From: Pseudomonadota bacterium
Lineage (GTDB): Bacteria > Pseudomonadota > Alphaproteobacteria > Sphingomonadales > SMXR01
NCBI GenBank assembly: GCA_022568115.1
Contig: JADFFP010000075.1
Location: 1 to 6,588, forward strand
Reading direction: 5' to 3'
Length of the DNA stretch: 6,588 bases
Shown here: positions 5,508 to 6,588 of the stretch, in pieces
Position numbering within the stretch: the stretch's first letter is position 1
Layout: every line of letters starts with the position of its first letter
Position numbers and translations under genes: made by a program
Notes under the pieces: generated by a model
Told to the model about the DNA's origin: nothing
Database searches by the model: none
What the model saw: the letters and a program-made list of their open reading frames with translations, nothing else

Positions 5508-6588
5508 ATGAGCAAACTGGACAATACTTTCAATCTTCTGGACGATCTTATCAAGCAAACCCTGAAGGCGGGATGTGATGCCGCAGAAGCCGTTTTTGTC
5601 AGCCACGATGGGGTTTCTGCCAGTGTCCGGCATGGGCAGCTGGAACATATTGAACGTCCCTCGGGAACCGCTTTGGGATTACGGGCGTTTTGCGGCCAGC
5701 GCCAAACCTCGCTTTCAACCTCCGACCTTTCCGGGAAGGCCCTGAAAAAGCTGGTCACCGAAGCGGTGCAAATCGCCAAGGTTTCCCCGGAAGACCCTTA
5801 TTGCGGTTTAATCGAAGGGGATGAACTGGCCTCAAATTCACAAAAAGACCTCGAGATTTTTGACAGCGCCCAGCCCCCGGCAGATGACCTGAAGGAAATG
5901 GCGCTCCGGGCCGAAGCCGCGGCCCTTGAGGAAAAGGCCATCACCAATTCTGAAGGGGCCGGAGCGGGATGGTCCAAAAAGACAATATACTTTCTGACCT
6001 CAAAAGGGTTTCGTGGCAGTTATTCGTCCTCAAGTTTTTCCCTGTCAGCGGTGGTAATCGCTGGTCAGGGGGCCGGAATGGAGCGGGACTATGAATATTC
6101 CACCACCCGCTTTTTGGCCGACCTGACAACCCCGGAGGAGATCGGCAGAAAAGCTGCCGAGCGGACTGTAAAAAGACTAAATCCAAGGAAGATCAAAACC
6201 GGGCCGGTTCCGGTCATTTTTTCAAGACGGATTTCCGCCAGCCTGCTGGGCCATTTCAGCGGCGCCATCAACGGCCAGGCAATTGCCAGGGGAACGTCCT
6301 TTTTGAAGGATGCGATGGAAGGCCAGGTTTTTTCCAGGGGCATCCGGATTATTGATGACCCCTTAAGAAAACGCGGCCTGGCCTCGCGCCCATTTGATGC
6401 CGAAGGGGTAGCGGCTGAACCCCTGGCGATTGTCCGGGATGGGATTTTGCAATCCTGGCTGCTGGATGCGCCGTCGGCGCGGGAATTGAAACTGAAAACC
6501 ACCGGCCATGCGGCGCGGGGACTGGCTTCTCCCCCCTATCCGGCGCCGACCAATTTTTATATGGAAAATGGCGACCAAAGCCCGGCCG
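5508..6588 (+). CDS. tldE: TldE/PmbA, metallopeptidase-complex subunit, 3' end outside the window
   Basis: TldE pairs with TldD in a cytoplasmic heterodimeric peptidase. In E. coli it matures the microcin B17 precursor and helps degrade the antitoxin CcdA. The metal-binding HExxxH helix is in TldD; TldE subunits lack it, and none is seen here. The 360 visible residues form about four fifths of the usual roughly 450. They include an N-terminal domain with VSHDGVSASVRHGQLEHIER (31-50), TNSEGAGAG (146-154), SLLGHFSGAINGQAIARGTSF (about 245-265), the core DDPLRKRGLASRPFDAEGV (283-301), and GILQSWLLDAPSARELKLKTTGHAARG (312-338) leading to PPYPAPTNFYMENG (342-355). The ATG at 5508 is the only standard start in the frame after the stop at 5463-5465, but its Shine-Dalgarno sequence is weak. 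The leader at 5440-5507 has an imperfect inverted repeat (CGCCCAGG 5444-5451, CCTGGCG 5479-5485) and no clear promoter. Confidence 0.93.
   Translation, partial: MSKLDNTFNLLDDLIKQTLKAGCDAAEAVFVSHDGVSASVRHGQLEHIERPSGTALGLRAFCGQRQTSLSTSDLSGKALKKLVTEAVQIAKVSPEDPYCGLIEGDELASNSQKDLEIFDSAQPPADDLKEMALRAEAAALEEKAITNSEGAGAGWSKKTIYFLTSKGFRGSYSSSSFSLSAVVIAGQGAGMERDYEYSTTRFLADLTTPEEIGRKAAERTVKRLNPRKIKTGPVPVIFSRRISASLLGHFSGAINGQAIARGTSFLKDAMEGQVFSRGIRIIDDPLRKRGLASRPFDAEGVAAEPLAIVRDGILQSWLLDAPSARELKLKTTGHAARGLASPPYPAPTNFYMENGDQSPA

Noticed and set aside
6089..6502. 137-codon minus-strand frame near the right edge
   Set aside because: The plus strand here encodes the conserved TldE core, so this antisense frame is a by-product. 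The minus-strand frames at 5462-5779, 5941-6186 and 6363-6578 are dismissed for the same reason.
1..6588. CRISPR array, insertion sequence or transposase gene
   Set aside because: No regularly spaced direct repeats, no terminal inverted repeats with target duplications and no transposase-like frame were found on either strand.

Overview
The window reads as chromosomal DNA of an alphaproteobacterium. The main evidence is the glutamate-cysteine ligase, which is of the plant/rhizobial type rather than the enterobacterial type, in an operon with rsmE. A membrane UbiA prenyltransferase and a TldE/PmbA protein lie next to it. Coding DNA looks moderately GC-rich, and the stretch at about 430-600 is strongly AT-rich. 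I cannot name the genus; a marine or Rhodospirillales-like lineage is only a guess.

Layout. Positions 1-293 hold two very short minus-strand genes for hydrophobic proteins of unknown function, 14 bases apart, each with a good ribosome binding site; the second runs off the left edge. Positions 294-573 are a non-coding, AT-rich control region with several CTAG-centred palindromes. Positions 574-2686 are a minus-strand pair, rsmE then gshA, with a 13-base gap and a GTG start for gshA. Positions 2687-2804 are a divergent promoter region. Positions 2805-5250 are ubiA and ubiD on the plus strand, 10 bases apart. Positions 5251-5507 are non-coding and hold a strong rho-independent terminator preceded by two hairpins, which I propose is a small RNA gene of about 100 nt. 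From 5508 to the right edge is tldE (pmbA), whose last part lies outside the window.

How the genes work together. ubiA and ubiD encode ubiquinone-ring prenylation and the following decarboxylation, so they form a pathway operon. gshA makes gamma-glutamylcysteine for glutathione, and rsmE methylates 16S rRNA; they share a transcript without an obvious functional link. TldE is one half of the TldD/TldE peptidase and is separated from ubiD by the terminator.

The most interesting candidate is the 5339-5439 element. It has a hairpin capped by a GAGA (GNRA-type) tetraloop, a second perfect hairpin, an unpaired CACCTCCT identical to the anti-Shine-Dalgarno end of 16S rRNA, and then a terminator. 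The second is the pair of unidentified micro-membrane-protein genes and their palindrome-rich upstream region. The remaining genes are ordinary housekeeping genes.
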